In this document: positions 42,253 through 51,534 of the stretch, piece by piece
Layout of the letters: each line of letters opens with the position of its first letter
Position numbering within the stretch: the first letter of the stretch is position 1
Assembly: GCF_017877355.1 (NCBI RefSeq)
Contig: NZ_JAGIPR010000002.1
Location: forward strand, 248,001 to 312,000
DNA length: 64,000 nt
DNA from: Chryseobacterium jejuense
GTDB lineage: Bacteria > Bacteroidota > Bacteroidia > Flavobacteriales > Weeksellaceae
Reading direction: 5' to 3'
Position numbers and translations under genes: made by a program
The notes under the pieces: model-generated
Database searches by the model: none
What the model was told of the DNA's origin: nothing
The model's input: only the letters and a program-made list of their open reading frames with translations

Positions 42253-43125
42253 ATGTATTACAACGACGACACAGTCATCTATTTTGATGGAAACTTCATG
42301 AAAGCCAAAGACGCAGGAACTAATCTTTACGGACAGTCCCTTCACTACGGATATTCGGTTTTTGAAGGAATTAAATCTTACCGTACAGCCCATGGAACAA
42401 GGATTTTTAAAGCCAAAGAACACTACGAAAGATTGAAGAGATCCGCAGAACTGATGCATATTCCCTTCGAATATTCAGTAGATCAGCTTACAGAACTTAC
42501 TTATGAACTATTGGAGCTGAATGGCTTTACAGATGCTTATATCCGTCCTCTGGTAACCTGTTCGCCCAATATGTCCCTTTCAAAAGGTAAAGAATCTTAC
42601 CTGTCTTTATTAGCATGGGAGTGGAGTAATGGCTATCTGGCAGATAAAATGAAGATCATGACTTCAGGCTTTCAGCGCCCTAATCCGAAAGCTTTTAAAG
42701 TAGAAGCCAAAGTCGGTGGACATTATGTGAACTCCATTCTGGCTTGTCAGGATGCAAAAGATAAAGGATATGACGAAGCTTTAGTTCTGGATGAAAATGG
42801 AAATGTTGCAGAAAGCTCGGGAGCCAATGTTTTTTTCGAAAAAGACGGAACCTTATTTACTCCGGCAAAAGGAAGTATTCTTCCCGGTATCACCAGACAG
42901 ACTGTTTTTGAAATATGTGATGAACTGAATATTCCCGTTAAAGAAACCTTCTTTAAACCCGAGGAAATGAGAGGCACGGATGCCGCATTTTTCTGCGGTA
43001 CAGCAGCCGAAATCGTTGCTCTGGATTCTTTGGACGATATTCCTTTCACCAAACAATGGGAAGATACAGCAAGTGAAAAGGTACAACAGGCGTATTCAAA
43101 ATTAGTGAGAGTTCTGTCATTGTAA
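42253..43125 (+). CDS. ilvE: Branched-chain amino acid aminotransferase
   Basis: 290 residues, class IV PLP fold. Expected Lys in KVEAKVGGHYVNSILA, plus GYDEALVLDENGNVAESSGANVFF and LPGITRQTVFEI, all IlvE signatures. Transaminates the 2-oxo acids to Val, Leu and Ile with glutamate. First structural gene of the operon, directly behind the two attenuators. A D-amino acid transaminase is the main alternative, less likely given the context. Confidence 0.94.
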   Translation: MYYNDDTVIYFDGNFMKAKDAGTNLYGQSLHYGYSVFEGIKSYRTAHGTRIFKAKEHYERLKRSAELMHIPFEYSVDQLTELTYELLELNGFTDAYIRPLVTCSPNMSLSKGKESYLSLLAWEWSNGYLADKMKIMTSGFQRPNPKAFKVEAKVGGHYVNSILACQDAKDKGYDEALVLDENGNVAESSGANVFFEKDGTLFTPAKGSILPGITRQTVFEICDELNIPVKETFFKPEEMRGTDAAFFCGTAAEIVALDSLDDIPFTKQWEDTASEKVQQAYSKLVRVLSL

Positions 43126-43232
43126 ATTTTTAAAATTTAAATTATTGATTATTAATTAGTTATGATTGATTTTTAAATGGTTGGATATTGTATTTTTAGA
43201 AAAACTGAGAATTAAAAAAATATTACAAACTG

Positions 43233-43240
43233 TAGTTTTG
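43233..43240 (+). promoter_or_regulatory. Possible internal promoter before ilvD
   Basis: TAGTTTTG in the 179-base ilvE-ilvD gap, 64 bases before the ilvD ATG; no TTG at -33. May allow expression free of the attenuators. Confidence 0.35.
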
Positions 43241-43304
43241 AACGAAAATTAAATAAAAAAACAATCATTTAAACAGACTGGAAGAACAACAAACGCAGGA
43301 AAAT

Positions 43305-44981
43305 ATGTTAAATAAATATTCAAAAACATTCACACAAAACAGTGAACAGCCGGCTGCGAAAGCTATGTTATATGGGATTGGCTTTACAGAAGAGGATATG
43401 CAAAAAGCGCAGATCGGGATTGCAAGTATGGGATATGATGGAAATACCTGCAACATGCACCTCAACGATCTGGCCAGAGTGGTCAAAAAAGGAACATGGA
43501 ATCATGGATTGGCAGGGTTGATCTTTAATACCATTGGGGTAAGTGATGGAATGAGTAACGGAACTGATGGGATGCGCTATTCACTGGTAAGCCGGGATGT
43601 GATTGCAGACAGTATTGAAGCCATTTGTGGAGCTCAGTATTATGACGGACTTATTGCTTTGCCTGGCTGCGACAAGAATATGCCGGGAACAATCATTGCG
43701 ATGGGGAGGCTGAACAGACCTTCATTGATGGTATACGGTGGAACTATTGCTCCTGGATGCTACAAAGGTGAAACTTTGAATATTGTCTCTGCTTTCGAAG
43801 CTTTGGGTAAGAAGATTGCGGGGGAAATCTCAGAAGAGGATTTTGATGGAGTAGTCAAGAATTCTTGTCCCGGAGCAGGTGCTTGTGGCGGAATGTATAC
43901 AGCCAATACGATGGCTTCTGCAATAGAAGCGTTAGGAATGAGCCTTCCCTATTCCTCTTCCAATCCGGCTTTAAGTAAAGAAAAACAAGAGGAATGTCTG
44001 GAAGCAGGGAAATACCTGAAGATCCTTCTGGAAAAAGATATCAAACCTTCAGATATCATGACCCGCAAAGCTTTTGAAAATGCACTTCGTCTGATTGTAG
44101 TTTTAGGAGGCAGTACCAATGCTGTTCTTCATTTCATAGCAATGGCTAAAAGTGTTGGAGTATCTGTTACTCAGGATGATTTTCAAACAATGAGCGATTG
44201 TACTCCTGTGTTGGCAGACCTTAAGCCAAGTGGAAAATACCTGATGCAGGATTTACATGAACACGGAGGAATACCGGCAGTCATGAAATATCTGCTGGAG
44301 GAAGGATTGTTACACGGAGATTGCTTAACCGTTACCGGAAAAACATTAGCAGAAAATTTAGAAGATGTTGATTCATTGGATTTTAATACCCAGAAGGTTA
44401 TAAAACCATTATCAAATCCGGTAAAATCTACGGGTCATTTGAGAATTCTATACGGAAACCTTGCAGAAAAAGGAAGTGTTGCCAAGATAACAGGAAAAGA
44501 AGGAGAACGGTTTGTTGGAAAAGCCCGTGTATTTGACGGTGAGAAGAACCTCATCAAAGGAATTGAAGATGGAACCGTACAACAAGGTGATGTGATTGTG
44601 ATCCGTAATGAAGGACCTAAAGGAGCTCCCGGAATGCCGGAAATGCTAAAACCTACAAGTGCTTTGATTGGTGCAGGGTTGGGAAGCAGTGTTGCTTTGA
44701 TTACGGATGGTAGATTTAGTGGTGGAACTCATGGATTTGTTGTAGGGCATATCACTCCTGAAGCTCATGAAGGTGGACTGATCGCCTTTGTGGAAGATGA
44801 TGACCTTATAGAAATAGACGCTGTAAATAATACCATACAGCTAAACGTTTCAGAGGAAGAAATTAAAAAAAGAAAGCAAGGCTGGGAAAAACCCGCTCTA
44901 AAAGTTAAGAAAGGATTGCTCTATAAATATGCATTAACTGTATCATCCGCGGCTGAAGGCTGTGTAACGGATGAAATCTAA
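43305..44981 (+). CDS. ilvD: Dihydroxy-acid dehydratase
   Basis: 558 residues. Cluster cysteines in [21 protein letters not shown] and [16 protein letters not shown]; substrate-site motifs [17 protein letters not shown] near the C-terminus. Converts dihydroxy acids to 2-oxo acids in Ile and Val synthesis with an iron-sulfur cluster. Start ATG follows AGGAAAAT, one of the rare SD-like contexts here. ilvB starts 11 bases later. Confidence 0.96.
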   Translation: MLNKYSKTFTQNSEQPAAKAMLYGIGFTEEDMQKAQIGIASMGYDGNTCNMHLNDLARVVKKGTWNHGLAGLIFNTIGVSDGMSNGTDGMRYSLVSRDVIADSIEAICGAQYYDGLIALPGCDKNMPGTIIAMGRLNRPSLMVYGGTIAPGCYKGETLNIVSAFEALGKKIAGEISEEDFDGVVKNSCPGAGACGGMYTANTMASAIEALGMSLPYSSSNPALSKEKQEECLEAGKYLKILLEKDIKPSDIMTRKAFENALRLIVVLGGSTNAVLHFIAMAKSVGVSVTQDDFQTMSDCTPVLADLKPSGKYLMQDLHEHGGIPAVMKYLLEEGLLHGDCLTVTGKTLAENLEDVDSLDFNTQKVIKPLSNPVKSTGHLRILYGNLAEKGSVAKITGKEGERFVGKARVFDGEKNLIKGIEDGTVQQGDVIVIRNEGPKGAPGMPEMLKPTSALIGAGLGSSVALITDGRFSGGTHGFVVGHITPEAHEGGLIAFVEDDDLIEIDAVNNTIQLNVSEEEIKKRKQGWEKPALKVKKGLLYKYALTVSSAAEGCVTDEI

Positions 44982-44992
44982 AATCAAACATC

Positions 44993-46717
44993 ATGAATAA
45001 TTTACATCAATCAACAGCTACAGAACTGAGCGGAAGCCGGATTATCCTTGAAGCATTTCTTCATGAGGGTGTGAAAACCGTTTTCGGTTATCCCGGTGGG
45101 GCTATCATTCCCATTTATGATGCGCTTTATGATTACAAAGATCAGTTGGAGCATATTCTGGTTCGTCATGAGCAGGCAGCGGTACATGCCGCACAAGGAT
45201 TGGCAAGAGTTTCCGGAAGAGTAGGCGTAGTAATGGCCACAAGTGGTCCGGGCGCAACCAATCTAGTGACAGGATTAGCTGATGCTTTATTGGATAATAC
45301 GCCATTGGTATGCATTACAGGACAGGTATTTGAACATCTTTTAGGAACAGATGCCTTTCAGGAAATTGATGTTATGAATATCACCAGCCCCGTTACCAAA
45401 TGGAATTATCAGGTAACAGATGCCAATGAGCTTCCTGAAGTATTAGCTAAAGCATTTTATATTGCAAAATCAGGACGTCCGGGGCCGGTACTTATTGATG
45501 TGACTAAAAATGCCCAGTTACAGAAAGTTTCATACAAAGGATATTCTCCGTGTAATTCTTTAAGAAGTTATAAACCGGATCCTGTTCCATTTCTGGAAAA
45601 TATTGAGCAGGCAGCAGAACTCATTAATCAGGCAGAGCGTCCGTTCATTATTGCGGGACAGGGAATTATACTGGGAAAAGCCGAAAAAGAATTTCTGGAG
45701 TTTGCAGAAAAATCCGGAATTCCGGTAGCGTGGACGGTTTTGGGAATGGGCGTTCTTCCTACAGATCATCCACAGGCAGTAGGAATGGTTGGAATGCATG
45801 GAAATTACGGTCCCAATATTCTTACTAATCAATGTGACGTTCTGATTGCTGTGGGAATGCGCTTCGATGATCGTGTGACAGGAAGACTGGACCAGTATGC
45901 GAAGCAGGCAAAGGTTATTCACTTTGATATTGATCCATCAGAAATCAATAAGAATGTAAAAGCAGATGTTCCGGTTCTTGGAAACTGTAAAGAAACCTTA
46001 CCGATTCTTACCGCATTGATTCAGGAAGGAGAACATCCGGAATGGCATCAAAGGTTTAAAGACTGCATGGAAGTGGAAAGCATCAACCTCATCAATGAGG
46101 AATTATATCCTAGTGAAGAAGAGATTACCATGGGAGAGGTGATCAGATGTCTCAATGAGATGACCAAAGGAAAAGCTGTGATTGTAACGGATGTAGGGCA
46201 ACATCAGATGGTAACCTGCAGGTATTCCAACTTCCAACACCCACGGACTAATGTTACGAGTGGAGGATTGGGAACAATGGGTTTCTGTCTTCCCGCCGCA
46301 ATAGGAGCAGCTTATGGAGAACGCAATCTTCCAGTTATTGCAGTAATGGGAGATGGAGGTGCCCAGATGAATATCCAGGAGTTGGGAACAGTGATGCAAT
46401 ACCATCCGGAGGTTAAAATTTTAATACTGAATAACAGCTATCTGGGAATGGTAAGACAGTGGCAGGAGTTATTTCATGAAGAACGATATTCTTTCGTGGA
46501 TATTCAGAGTCCGGAATTTGTGCAGGTAGCAAGCGGTTATCATATTCCGGGAAGAAAAGTAACCCAGAGAGAAGATTTGAAAGAAGCTCTTGAAGAAATG
46601 TTTACTCATAAAGGGGCTTTTCTGCTGGAGGTGATGACAGGAAAAAAACACAATGTATTTCCAATGATTCCCCAGGGAAAAAGTGTTTCAGAAATTGTAT
46701 TGAATCATAAATCATAA
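44993..46717 (+). CDS. ilvB: Acetolactate synthase, large subunit
   Basis: 574 residues with three TPP-enzyme domains: FGYPGGAIIPIYDALY and RHEQAAVHAAQG with the catalytic Glu, and the TPP-binding GDGGAQMNIQELGT to LNNSYLGMVRQWQE. Condenses pyruvate with pyruvate or 2-oxobutyrate, first common step of Val and Ile synthesis, using TPP, Mg and FAD. Followed after 11 bases by the small subunit gene. Confidence 0.96.
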   Translation: MNNLHQSTATELSGSRIILEAFLHEGVKTVFGYPGGAIIPIYDALYDYKDQLEHILVRHEQAAVHAAQGLARVSGRVGVVMATSGPGATNLVTGLADALLDNTPLVCITGQVFEHLLGTDAFQEIDVMNITSPVTKWNYQVTDANELPEVLAKAFYIAKSGRPGPVLIDVTKNAQLQKVSYKGYSPCNSLRSYKPDPVPFLENIEQAAELINQAERPFIIAGQGIILGKAEKEFLEFAEKSGIPVAWTVLGMGVLPTDHPQAVGMVGMHGNYGPNILTNQCDVLIAVGMRFDDRVTGRLDQYAKQAKVIHFDIDPSEINKNVKADVPVLGNCKETLPILTALIQEGEHPEWHQRFKDCMEVESINLINEELYPSEEEITMGEVIRCLNEMTKGKAVIVTDVGQHQMVTCRYSNFQHPRTNVTSGGLGTMGFCLPAAIGAAYGERNLPVIAVMGDGGAQMNIQELGTVMQYHPEVKILILNNSYLGMVRQWQELFHEERYSFVDIQSPEFVQVASGYHIPGRKVTQREDLKEALEEMFTHKGAFLLEVMTGKKHNVFPMIPQGKSVSEIVLNHKS

Positions 46718-46728
46718 AATCAACAAAA

Positions 46729-47010
46729 ATGAAAACAGAACATAAAGAATATACCATAACAGCCTATACAGAGGATTGTTTTGGACTGATGAGCAGAATC
46801 AATGCTATTTTTTCAAGACGGAGGATTTCCATCACTCATTTCAATATGGGACCTTCAGAAACAGAAAATATAAAAAAGTTTGTGATTACCATCAGAGAAA
46901 CAGAGGAATCTGTTCAGAAGATTACCAGACAAATGGAAAAACAGATAGATGTATTGGAGGTTCATTATCATAAAAATCCATACCTCACAGCAATAGAATA
47001 CGCTAGCTAA
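46729..47010 (+). CDS. ilvN: Acetolactate synthase, small regulatory subunit
   Basis: 93 residues: one ACT domain (YTITAYTEDCFGLMSRINAIF, ISITHFNMGPSE) and a short tail. Bacterial IlvN/IlvH are often about 160-190 residues; this is the short IlvM-like form. I found no continuing frame after the stop, so it is not a frameshifted longer gene. Expected to set activity and valine feedback of IlvB. Confidence 0.9.
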   Translation: MKTEHKEYTITAYTEDCFGLMSRINAIFSRRRISITHFNMGPSETENIKKFVITIRETEESVQKITRQMEKQIDVLEVHYHKNPYLTAIEYAS

Positions 47011-47102
47011 GCATAAAAACAGAACCAGTTATATGAACAGCTGAAATAACACTTAAGATATTTTAAGTCACAAGCTTGATGCATATCAAGTACACTTAAG
47101 TT

Positions 47103-47150
47103 TTTTGAAAATCTTTGATTTTCATCTTATGTGAACTTCTTATTCAGCAT
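47103..47150 (+). repeat. Hairpin-plus-CTTCTTA repeat, copy 2
   Basis: TGAAAATC-TTT-GATTTTCA hairpin, then CTTATGTGAACTTCTTATTCAGCAT, matching the copies at 23932 and 60612. It lies inside the ilvN-ilvC gap (47011-47270), which also has inverted AACACTTAAG (47047) and CTTAAGTGTT (47173), and a CACTTAC / GTAAGTG hairpin (47201-47227). Confidence 0.6.
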
Positions 47151-47270
47151 TATTTAAACTTACTAAAGTGAACTTAAGTGTTAGAATAAAATCTTTTTTC
47201 ACTTACTATTTCTTAGAAAGGTAAGTGCTATCAATCAATAGTATAAAACAACAAAATAAAATTATAGAAA

Positions 47271-48317
47271 ATGGCAAAATTAAATTTCGGAGGAGTAGAA
47301 GAAAACGTAGTAACAAGAGAAGAATTTCCATTAAAAAAAGCTCAGGAAGTATTAAAAGATGAAGTAGTGGCGGTAATCGGTTATGGAGTACAGGGACCGG
47401 GACAGGCATTAAATCAGAAAGATAACGGAATTAATGTGATTGTAGGTCAGAGAAAAAATTCTAAATCCTGGGATAAAGCATTGGCAGACGGTTTTGTACC
47501 GGGTGAAACTTTATTCGAAATAGAAGAAGCTTTGGAAAAAGGAACCATCATCTGCTATCTTTTGAGTGATGCCGCACAGATCGAATACTGGCCCAAAGTA
47601 AAACAGCATCTTACACCCGGAAAAGCATTGTATTTCTCTCATGGTTTTGGAATTACTTTCAGTGAACGTACCGGAATTGTTCCTCCAGCGGATGTGGATG
47701 TTTTCCTTGTAGCTCCGAAAGGCTCAGGAACTTCATTAAGAAGAATGTTTCTTCAGGATAGAGGCTTAAATAGCAGCTTTGCCGTTTATCAGGATGCCAC
47801 AGGAAAAGCGAGAGAGAGAGTAACTGCACTTGGTATTGCGATAGGGAGTGGATATTTATTTGAAACAGACTTCAAAAAAGAAGTATACAGCGATCTTGCC
47901 GGAGAACGAGGAACATTGATGGGAGCGGTACAGGGAATATTTGCAGCACAATATGATGTATTAAGAAAAAATGGGCACAGCCCCTCAGAGGCATTTAACG
48001 AAACTGTAGAAGAACTTACCCAATCTTTGATGCCATTGGTTGCAGAAAACGGAATGGACTGGATGTATGCCAACTGTAGCACAACTGCTCAAAGAGGAGC
48101 TTTAGACTGGTGGAAACGTTTCAGAGATGCAACTTCTCCTTTATTTGAAGAATTGTATGACAATGTTGCTAAAGGAAATGAAGCTCAAAGATCCATCGAC
48201 AGTAACAGTAAACCTGATTACAGAGAAAAACTGGAAGTTGAATTAACCGAATTAAGAGAAAGCGAAATGTGGAAAGCAGGAAAAACGGTGCGTAGCCTGA
48301 GACCTGAAAATAATTAA
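47271..48317 (+). CDS. ilvC: Ketol-acid reductoisomerase
   Basis: 348 residues, class I. The Rossmann loop is VIGYGVQGPGQALN (about 36-49) and the knotted C-terminal domain holds the Mg ligands in DLAGERGTLMGAVQG and the EELTQSLMP helix. Isomerises and reduces acetolactate or acetohydroxybutyrate with NADPH. It is separated from ilvN by an unusually long 260-base gap, so partial uncoupling from the upstream genes is possible. Confidence 0.96.
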   Translation: MAKLNFGGVEENVVTREEFPLKKAQEVLKDEVVAVIGYGVQGPGQALNQKDNGINVIVGQRKNSKSWDKALADGFVPGETLFEIEEALEKGTIICYLLSDAAQIEYWPKVKQHLTPGKALYFSHGFGITFSERTGIVPPADVDVFLVAPKGSGTSLRRMFLQDRGLNSSFAVYQDATGKARERVTALGIAIGSGYLFETDFKKEVYSDLAGERGTLMGAVQGIFAAQYDVLRKNGHSPSEAFNETVEELTQSLMPLVAENGMDWMYANCSTTAQRGALDWWKRFRDATSPLFEELYDNVAKGNEAQRSIDSNSKPDYREKLEVELTELRESEMWKAGKTVRSLRPENN

Positions 48318-48329
48318 TAAAAAAGAAGA

Positions 48330-49592
48330 ATGAAGACGGGAGAAACCTATTTATCCGTGTTGGATAATGTGTACAAAGCAGCGGAAAGACTTAAAAATGT
48401 GTGCGTCATAACACCATTGTCTGTTAACAGAAATTTATCGGGAGTTCATAATGCTCAAGTGTACTTTAAAAGAGAAGATCTGCAAAGGGTAAGATCCTAT
48501 AAAATTCGTGGGGCTTATAACAAAATGTCAACCATGGCTGAAAAGGAGCTTTCCACAGGAATTGTTTGTGCCAGTGCCGGTAATCACGCTCAGGGGGTTG
48601 CTTTTGCATGCCATACCATGGAAGTAAAGGGAACTATTTTTATGCCTTTACCCACTCCGGGACAAAAACTGGAGCAGGTTAGGATGTTCGGCGGGAACTA
48701 TATTGATATTGTTTTGCATGGAGATACCTTTGATGAAGCAAAAGATGCCGCGATGAGGTTTTGTAATGAAAATAACGGAACATTCATTCACCCTTTTGAT
48801 GATCCTGCGATCATTGAAGGGCAGGCAACAGCGGCATTGGAAATTCTTGAACAGTCAGATGAACCCATTGACTATCTTTTTGTACCTATAGGCGGTGGAG
48901 GATTGGCGGCTGGTGTTTGTTCTGTCTTTAAAGAATTGTCTCCTCAAACAAAAATCATTGGAGTAGAACCTTCAGCTGCAGCAAGCATGAAAAAAGCACT
49001 GGAAAATGGGAAACCCGTACATCTTGAAAAGATCAGTCGCTTTGTAGATGGTGCTGCCGTACAGCAGGTAGGAAATCTCACCTTTGAATTATGTAAAAAT
49101 ACATTGTATGATGTGGTTACGGTAGAAGAAGGGCTCGTGTGTGAAACTATTCTTTCCTTATATAATAAAGATGCTATTGTTGTGGAACCGGCCGGCGCTC
49201 TTTCTGTGGCGGCTTTAGAAAAGTATAAAGATCAGATAGAAGGGAAAAATGTGGTGTGTATCATCAGTGGAAGCAATAATGATATTACCAGAATGGAAGA
49301 GATCAAAGAAAAAGCTTTACTGTATGCAAACTTAAAACACTATTTCTTGGTAAGATTTCCACAAAGGCCGGGAGCATTGAAAACTTTTGTAATGGAGGTG
49401 CTTGGGCCTAATGATGATATTACCTTTTTTGAATACACTCAGAAAAATTCGAAGGAAAAAGGGATAGCCGTGGTAGGGATAGCATTGAAACAAAAAGAAG
49501 ATTTTACTCCTTTGATGGATAACATGAAAAAACAGGATTTTTTTGTTAACTACCTCAACAATGATCCTTCCTTGATGAATTTGTTGATTTAA
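48330..49592 (+). CDS. ilvA: Threonine dehydratase (biosynthetic)
   Basis: 420 residues. PLP Lys in RSYKIRGAYNKM (about residue 64), phosphate cup GGGGLAAG, and a single C-terminal ACT-like regulatory domain (about 335-420, FLVRFPQRPGALKTFVME). Makes 2-oxobutyrate from threonine, the entry step to isoleucine. Its presence explains why the leader peptides favour Ile codons. Last gene of the operon; starts 12 bases after ilvC. Confidence 0.95.
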   Translation: MKTGETYLSVLDNVYKAAERLKNVCVITPLSVNRNLSGVHNAQVYFKREDLQRVRSYKIRGAYNKMSTMAEKELSTGIVCASAGNHAQGVAFACHTMEVKGTIFMPLPTPGQKLEQVRMFGGNYIDIVLHGDTFDEAKDAAMRFCNENNGTFIHPFDDPAIIEGQATAALEILEQSDEPIDYLFVPIGGGGLAAGVCSVFKELSPQTKIIGVEPSAAASMKKALENGKPVHLEKISRFVDGAAVQQVGNLTFELCKNTLYDVVTVEEGLVCETILSLYNKDAIVVEPAGALSVAALEKYKDQIEGKNVVCIISGSNNDITRMEEIKEKALLYANLKHYFLVRFPQRPGALKTFVMEVLGPNDDITFFEYTQKNSKEKGIAVVGIALKQKEDFTPLMDNMKKQDFFVNYLNNDPSLMNLLI

Positions 49593-49742
49593 TTTGAAAT
49601 ACATCCACATTTTTATTAGCCACAATTGCACGAATTATTGATTGTCTATAGATGAGGAAAACTAGATGCTGATATTTATGTAAGAAGAAAATGATAGCAC
49701 TCAACTAAAAACCATTCTTTCATTCGTTGCATTATCAAAAGA

Positions 49743-49772
49743 AAACTCCGGCTCACATTCGTGAGCCGGAGT
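49743..49772 (-). terminator. Strong hairpin between convergent ilvA and the M28 peptidase
   Basis: AACTCCGGCTCAC / GTGAGCCGGAGTT, 13-bp stem with a 4-base loop. A TTTTCTTTT run follows on the minus strand, eight bases past the M28 stop; the plus side lacks Ts but may still stop ilv transcripts. Confidence 0.85.
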
Positions 49773-49779
49773 TGGTCAT

Positions 49780-51249
49780 TTATCTTTCAAGCGTGAAATT
49801 CGAAATCACTTTCGGACGTTCAGCTTCATTAGCTACTTTCCATGATGTTCTGTACATCCATTCTGTCATTTTATACAGCTTCTTGTAGTTGATGTTTTCA
49901 GACTCATCCTGTGGAGTATGGTATTGGTCATGCAATACGCTGGTAAAGAATATTGCAGGAATACCCACTTTAGCATAGGGAAGATGATCACTTCTGAAGT
50001 AAAAATATTCAGCATGATTTGGGGAATCCCAATCTTTTAAATATTTGAATTTTGTACTTTCATTATTGGCATCTTCAGCCATTTTTACAAGCTCTTCAGA
50101 GTTTTTATGCGGAGCATTTCCTCCTAATAAAGCGGCTTCATTATTATCATTTCTCCCGATCATATCGCCATTAAGAACAGCTACGATATTTTCTTTCGGA
50201 ACTACAGGATGAGCTGCATGCCATCTTGATCCCAATAAACCTCTTTCTTCAGCACCGTGGAATACAAACAGAATGCTTCTTTTTCCCGGTTGTTTTTTGT
50301 AAGCTCTTGCCATGGCCAGCATCGCAACGCAGGTACTTGCATTGTCATCTGCACCGTTGTAGATGGTATCGTTTTTTACAGGATGTCTGATGCCGTCGTG
50401 ATCCTGATGTCCGCTTAATAAAACGTATTCTTTTTTAAGAACAGGATCTGTTCCTTCAATTTTCCCGATGATATTTACGGAAGGGTATTTGTAGGTTTCA
50501 GTCAGTAGATTCAGAGATACTTTAGGATTGTTTTTTACCCAGTTGGCATTCTCTCTTTTGATCCAGAGAACAGGAATATTATTCGTGATCTTTTCTCTTA
50601 ATCCTTCCACGCCATACGTTCCTCTGGTCATTTGAGGAAGTACTTCCACCCAGCTTTTGTCTGAAATATCATCAGTAATGAAAATAATGGCTTTTGCTCC
50701 CAGTTCAGTAGCTTTATTGTAATATTTTGTTCTTACAAAACCAGGATATCTTCTTACAAAAAGAGTCATTTCTTTATCAATGTTCTTGTCAGAAGCATTT
50801 ATTGCCAACACTTTTCCTTTAAGATTCAGTTTGGTAAGATCTTCAGGTTCTGTATTTCCAGCATAGACAATTTCTGCGTCTAAAGCAGCATTTACAGGCT
50901 CTGCAACTAGGAAATCTTTCCACAATTTCAATTGATTATCTCCAATCTTCAGATTGCTTTGTGGAGTCGTCTGATGTCTGTACATATCAAAAAACTGGAA
51001 AAAGGTACCATTATCACCAGCAGGTTTCATTCCGGCTTCTTTGGCTTTATCTGCCAGCCACATCGATACTTTTAATTCATCCAGAGTTCCTGCTTCACGG
51101 CCCCAGAACTGATCTGCTGCCAATTCATACATATCCTTTCTGAGATCAGCTTCTTTAATGGCTGATACCAGTGGCTTTTTATAGTTTTGGGCATTTCCGA
51201 TACTGAATAAAAGAAGACCCAGTAAAGAAAAAATATAATTCTTATTCAT
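49780..51249 (-). CDS. M28 family metallopeptidase, secreted
   Basis: 489 residues, signal peptide 1-20 (IGNAQ). A PA-like insert occupies about 120-250 and the M28 domain the rest. Zinc ligands: His and Asp in GHQDHDG and GADDNAST, Glu pair in EERGLLGS, Asp in LNGDMIGR and His in QYHTPQDE. Acts as a periplasmic or secreted aminopeptidase. It follows a 78-residue gene by 6 bases. Confidence 0.9.
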   Translation of the reverse strand: MNKNYIFSLLGLLLFSIGNAQNYKKPLVSAIKEADLRKDMYELAADQFWGREAGTLDELKVSMWLADKAKEAGMKPAGDNGTFFQFFDMYRHQTTPQSNLKIGDNQLKLWKDFLVAEPVNAALDAEIVYAGNTEPEDLTKLNLKGKVLAINASDKNIDKEMTLFVRRYPGFVRTKYYNKATELGAKAIIFITDDISDKSWVEVLPQMTRGTYGVEGLREKITNNIPVLWIKRENANWVKNNPKVSLNLLTETYKYPSVNIIGKIEGTDPVLKKEYVLLSGHQDHDGIRHPVKNDTIYNGADDNASTCVAMLAMARAYKKQPGKRSILFVFHGAEERGLLGSRWHAAHPVVPKENIVAVLNGDMIGRNDNNEAALLGGNAPHKNSEELVKMAEDANNESTKFKYLKDWDSPNHAEYFYFRSDHLPYAKVGIPAIFFTSVLHDQYHTPQDESENINYKKLYKMTEWMYRTSWKVANEAERPKVISNFTLER

Positions 51250-51255
51250 TGGCTT

Positions 51256-51492
51256 TTAATTTAAACTGCCAAGCTTATCAGCAAACTGTTTGGAGAACTC
51301 TTTTCTGTCTTCTTCCAGTTTCTCTGTATTAGATGGCAAAATATAGTTGAAAAGGATTTTATCTTCGTTGTCTAAAAATATGATTTCTTTTTCATTTCCG
51401 TCAATCATTTGTGAGAAAATAGCCCACATGGAAGTATCTTTTAATTTTAATAATTCAAAAAAGCCTTCCGCTTTTATTTCTATTCTTTGCAT
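51256..51492 (-). CDS. Small protein of unknown function
   Basis: 78 residues, cytoplasmic, acidic, starting MQRIEIKAEGFFELLK. It sits between the DUF5686 gene (42-base gap) and the M28 gene (6-base gap) in one orientation, which supports it as real. Pattern: a beta strand, MWAIFSQMIDGNEKEIIFLD, then a helix. No family recognised. Confidence 0.65.
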   Translation of the reverse strand: MQRIEIKAEGFFELLKLKDTSMWAIFSQMIDGNEKEIIFLDNEDKILFNYILPSNTEKLEEDRKEFSKQFADKLGSLN

Positions 51493-51534
51493 ATTCTTAT
51501 AGGTATAATGTACGTTTTGAGTAATGGTAAGGAG

